64,000 bases of DNA, from NCBI GenBank assembly GCA_020631735.1, contig CM036168.1, forward strand, positions 102,320,036 to 102,384,035. The letters are read 5' to 3'. Source of the stretch: Saccharum officinarum (taxonomy: Eukaryota > Streptophyta > Magnoliopsida > Poales > Poaceae). Each line of letters starts with the position of its first letter. The first letter of the stretch is position 1. Shown here piece by piece: positions 60,011 through 64,000 of this stretch. Below the pieces are notes generated by a model. It ran no database searches and was not told where the DNA came from. It saw only the letters and a program-made list of their open reading frames with translations. The translations under genes and the position numbers were made by a program.

Positions 60011-60529
60011 TCACTCCTCATCATCATCACTGATCACTATCACTCCATCCTCATTCTTCTGAACATTTGCATCAGTGACATGACTTGCCTCATCCCCACT
60101 TTCCATCATGGGTTCATTTTCTTCCGGATCCTCTTCCTCATTATCCTCTCCACCAGGAACGACCACGGCACCGACATCATCTTCTACCGCCTAGGGCTGA
60201 TGATTGGGATTCATCAGGTCATGTAACCTATGGACTTCCTCATGCAGGATTGTATTGTACTGCTCCAGGTGTGTCGCATAAAGCTCCAACTCTTGAACAT
60301 GAGCCCTAGCTTCTGTCTCCTTTTTCAGAGACTCGTTCTGGCACTGCTTCCAAAAATGCATGTTGCGCTTCAGTCGCTCTATCTCTGACGTAAGCCTTGC
60401 GACCTCTGATTGGGAATCCGAGTTCGGATTGCGACTACTACTCGCTCCATCACCTCTGTTTGCCAACTAATGACGTGGCACTCCTTGCGGACCAGTTTTC
60501 TTGCGAGGAGTCATCTTCACACGTGCCAT
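60011..60529 (-). pseudogene. Histone H3-tail-like ORF of element G, two stops
   Basis: The ATG at 60529-60527 follows GCTTCAGG. It begins ARVKMTPRKKTGPQGVPRH, then a TAG at 60469-60467 where element B has CAG (Gln). The frame continues with a Ser-rich stretch, a coiled coil (VARLTSEIERLKRN; LHEEVHRLHDLMNP), a second TAG at 60193-60191, and an acidic tail ending ISDDDEE and TGA at 60013-60011. It is 173 codons long if both stops are read through. Same order as D: tail, coiled coil, acid tail, with no middle domain. Confidence 0.7.
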
Positions 60530-60891
60530 CCTGAAGCAAGATAGAATTAGAAAGATGAGGATGAAGGTTAGCAGGAATAGGTTTGAACCTTACTTAACCC
60601 AAACCACTTTAAAAGGGAAGGTAACTTAAGCAGGTTAATTAAACATGATGCATGCATCGTACTTACGATCTAATAGAAAAGTTTAAGTAACACATGCAAT
60701 AACATTTGTAACTTAGGGCAATATAACATGATACTTCACTATGAAGCTTTCAAATATGAGCTAAGGAAACTACAGAGAGTAGATTAGGATAAGCCAAAAG
60801 CAATTTGAACCAAAATATCAATATTAAGTTTGTTCGATCCAAATCATTTTGAAGTTTTGTAAAGTAATACTATAATAACTCCAGTAATTAT
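60530..60891 (-). other. Leader of element G
   Basis: Untranslated, nearly the same as 10906-11282 of element B. It ends at GCTTCAG next to the H3-like ATG. Confidence 0.6.
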
Positions 60892-60903
60892 GCCCTGGTA
60901 CCA
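60892..60903 (-). other. Primer-binding site of element G
   Basis: Minus strand TGGTACCAGGGC, two bases from the LTR end; two mismatches to the tRNA-iMet complement. Confidence 0.8.
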
Positions 60904-61235
60904 GCTGTTACAGAACCTCCTAATTATGATGGCCCACATGTACCTGTTATCGTCATAATGACCTCTGACAACCGTACTTATGTTCCTCATAACTTAAAAG
61001 GCCCGCTTTCCTCCGAACAGGATCTAATCACAGGAGTATTGCAATATTACAACAGTTTATTCAAAATACCATCAGAGTAAAGTAGCGAAAGTCTTACAAT
61101 AACTTAAGTTTACAAACCACAGTTTTCAAACTCCAAACCTTATGTAACATTATTACAAACCGGTAGTAGAGAAGTATCAGTAGTAACTTTATTACTATCA
61201 CACAAACGAAGTGCCTTGCCCAGAGGCCACACAGT

Positions 61236-61309
61236 CTACTCGTCGTCACTTTCTTCAGCCACAACGGTCATGCAACAAGGCTCAAAGCAGACTTGTTCAT
61301 GAACCGCAC
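61236..61309 (-). CDS. Candidate terminal exon of LTR gene, element G
   Basis: Same as 11627-11700 of B. After CTTGTTGCAG it is open in phase 1 to a TAG with an acidic end (EESDDE). Confidence 0.35.
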
Positions 61310-62299
61310 CTGCAACAAGGGGTTTAACAAACCCTGAGTACGAGAGTACTCAACAAGACTTACTCGACTAAGAAAAGACTCCAAGGGCATGCTACCTTTA
61401 GGGAATCAAGGTACGGGTATTCAAGAATCCAAATTTCTTTTGCAAGAAAGCTTACTAAAATAAGTCCTTACCTTCATTATTTTACTTTTACCAATGATGG
61501 TTCAATTACCAATTCTAAGTGATCCTAATCTAGATAAAAGTAATTCTCATTAAGACCTTACCCATTCTTTCTTTTAATTCTAGTTCTTAACTATGATGTT
61601 GGTGCAAGGTCAAGACTCCTTTCTCGTGGAGCAACGACGATTCGAACCGCTTCATTTACCCAGCTGGGGATTCCTAACCACACGACATATGTAGAACGAA
61701 TCTTGCATATATCAACTCTTACCCGAGTAACCCAAAATCAGAACATATCCATCGCCACCCGAGAGCACAGTACTCCTCGAACCCGGCCCGATTCTAGCCC
61801 CGAGGGTACACGTTACTCTCGCCATCTCTCCACTCCCAGTGCGAGGTTAGACGTTCTCGTAATAGAATAGTCGAAGTAAGGCTTACCCGACATGGGTACA
61901 TGGCTAGTACTAATAAAAACTCCATGACGCGAGAGCCAACAACGTATGGTCCTTAACTGATAAGGCGGAAACATTACATTGAGACTCATTTCCCAATGCA
62001 AGTTAGCAGTGGCCAAACCACCCGTCCGATCTTACAAGTTATTCTCATATTTCAATATTTATCAAGCATGCCATCATGGCCATGCAAACATTCATTTAAA
62101 AAGCTTAACTCATAAACATAGCGAAGCATACTACGTATTTTTAGTAAAACAGGTATCAAGGGTGATATCGCAATAATCAAGGATGACAATGCAGCAATTG
62201 GGTTATCACTCAACTCCTAATTACTTAATGCAGTAACCCTAGTATAAATAATAAAGATTTTTAAAACTCAAGGTAGGGTTTAAATGCACCGGGGCTTGC

Positions 62300-62405
62300 C
62301 TTGCTCTGACGCGATGACTGACTCCGACTTCCGTTCCGGAACCCACCGACGACAACTCTTCTTCGAAGACTTGCTCGCCAACTTTGACTTCCTCGAAAGT
62401 GAGAA
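62300..62405 (-). pseudogene. Candidate acidic exon of LTR gene, element G
   Basis: Lies between TCGTGTAG and a conserved CAAG|GCAAGCCCCGG donor. It encodes FEEVKVGEQVFEEELSSVG in phase 1, acidic like the other exons, but has no C-x2-H pair and ends in phase 2, so it does not join in frame to 61309-61236. It may hold an indel, or I may have the acceptor wrong. Confidence 0.3.
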
Positions 62406-64000
62406 CTACACGAGTATATAACATGTCTCAACATGATGCGGTGATAAACATGATGCTTGATGATGATATGCCACGGTTTACGACTTGAGTACAACTTTCC
62501 TTCACGATACAGTCACAAAACAGTAAAACCTACTAACTAATAGCGATAACTTAAGTGATACTAACGTTTCTTACCAAACATGTTACTAACGAGCTCAATC
62601 ATGAAATTAAGGTGCTAAGGATCACCAAGAATTAGTGACCCAAGGTCATCACTCAATCAAAAAGGCACACAACACTTAAAGTTAACAATTATTAAAACAT
62701 TTAATTAATTAGGGCATAATTAATAATAAATCAAACTTTATCTAATTGAGCTTAAACTTTTTTTAAGGATTAATCATGGCCTAAAATAGTGTTAGAATAA
62801 ATTTCATAATTTTTGAATTAATAATTTAATTACTAAAATTCATGGAATTTGCATTTAATATTTAATTGAACTAATTAAATAACTTACAAAAAGTAATCAA
62901 ATTTAGCATTTAATATTTTCCTAAGTAGTTTACATCTTGAAAAGCTTACACAAAAAATTTCACTATTTTTGAAGCTCTACAGAATTTTTAATGAAATAAA
63001 CAAATACTATTACGATTCACATTTTTTAAAAAAGAAAAACAAAAACTTTCTTTTCGGGCCGCCTTCTCCTTTCTCCCTCCGGCTCGGCCCAGCCGAACGG
63101 CCCAGCTGCAACGCGCCCGCGCCCGCCTGCGTTCGCTCGTGCCCGCGTGGCCCAGCATCGCGGCCCATCCGCGCGGCCTGTTCGTGCGCGCGCTCTCCCT
63201 CTCTCTCTCGCTGACACACGGCCCCCACTTGTCATCGCCTTCCTCCGTCTCTCTCTCTCTCCCTCGACTCAGCCATGCCCGCACGGTGGCCGGTCGGTGA
63301 TCACAGCGTCGGTCGTCCAACCGAGCTGCTCAACGGCATCACCACTTCACGGCGACCCCATTTTACTATCTAGCGGCTACGCTACCACTTCGGGAGGACC
63401 CTCCCGACGGCCATGGCGGACCGACGGTCACGGTGACCGGCGTCCCGGTGGTCTACTACGGTAACATCTAAAGCAAAATCATGAGGAGCAACAGGAGCTC
63501 ACAGCGATTGCAGCGAAGCACACGGGAAGCTCGGAGCGGCGGTGGAGAGAGCTAGCCATGTGAGGGCGGCTCGGTCGCCGGAGTTGAGCACGGGAGATGG
63601 TGGTGCGGCGGTTCAGGTGAGGAAACGGCTAGCTCAGGTGGACCAATAGACGCGCGAGAGCGAGGCGAGCTTGCTGGTGTGATTTGCGTGGCCGGTGGCG
63701 GCTCAACGGCAGCAACAGCGAGCGGCGGAGCTAAGCGGCGGCGGTGGCAAAAACAGAGAAGCAAAACGCCTCACGGTGAGCTCGACACATTTATAGGCAC
63801 GGCCATGGTGACGGCCACTAGAAGGTGCGCGTCGTCGCGCTGGTGTTCCTGAGCGCGCACGAGAAGGACCTGAACGCAGCCCGGCAGCTCGCCGGCGCCC
63901 ATGCCGTGCGGTGCCCGGCTGTCATTTGTCGGCTACTGTAGCTCCCCCAACTTTTGTAAACTCAAACTGTTTTTCACAAATTACTCCCAAATTCATGTAA

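Larger units (their letters stand above)
57263..64000 (-). mobile_element. Element G: Tekay-like retrotransposon, 5' part
   Basis: Minus strand: 5' LTR (right edge to 60906), PBS, leader, H3-like ORF (60529-60011), gag (from 59815), protease and RT down to the gap. Many frameshifts and stops. It is the same family as B. Confidence 0.9.
60906..64000 (-). repeat. 5' LTR of element G, cut by window end
   Basis: Ends (minus strand) CTGTAACA at 60906. By comparison with B its other end lies a few hundred bases right of the window, for a length near 4.1 kb. GC-rich block about 63050-63950. Contains the candidate exons 62405-62300 and 61309-61236. Confidence 0.88.

Overview
The window reads as grass (Poaceae) nuclear DNA, probably from a large panicoid-type genome. 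It is mostly nested Ty3/gypsy LTR retrotransposons with grass-type Stowaway MITEs and very GC-rich blocks, and it contains no intact host gene that I can recognise. A run of N at 57163-57262 marks an assembly gap.

Layout. Element A (+, 1-10809): end of the 5' LTR, PBS, leader, H3-tail-like ORF, decayed gag-pol, and a complete 3' LTR. A sits inside element B (-, 10810-14595 visible), which sits in the integrase of element C (+, 14596-19044, resuming at 35528-35893). The C 3' LTR is split by element D (-, 19045-35522), a full-length young copy with two 5.0 kb LTRs (about 0.5 % apart), a CTTAG target-site duplication and open reading frames. C abuts the 3' non-coding part and short LTR of a different element, Tat-like (35894-38341). 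About 12.5 kb of low-copy DNA follows (38342-50835), with a broken RecQ-SIM helicase fragment, two Stowaway MITEs and several local repeats. Element F (+, 50836-57162) runs into the gap, and element G (-, 57263-64000) fills the rest. A-D, F and G are related chromoviruses, best fitting the Tekay/Del clade: tRNA-iMet-type PBS, CCHC Gag, PR-RT-RNaseH-IN order, and a type II chromodomain where the IN C-terminus is visible (A, C, D).

The most notable system is shared by these elements. (1) Upstream of gag lies an extra ORF whose N-terminus copies the histone H3 tail (element D: ARTKRTARKSTGGRAPRHQL), followed by a coiled coil and an acidic C-terminus. Five copies are visible (A, B, D, F, G), and in each the ATG directly follows a splice-acceptor-like AG. 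(2) The LTRs of A, C, D and F carry a second, spliced coding unit. An acidic exon ends in a C-x2-H half-site at a GC-type splice donor, and a later exon supplies C-x2-C and a stop codon. The codons differ mainly at third positions between families and the splice phases match. Together the two exons would make one C-x2-H-x15-C-x2-C zinc-finger-like protein encoded inside the LTR.

Inference: these elements look like complex retroelements with a multi-exon 5' leader, comparable in layout to complex retroviruses. They appear to encode a histone mimic and an LTR zinc-finger protein in addition to an integrase with a chromodomain. I know of no description of either accessory protein, but I could not search databases.
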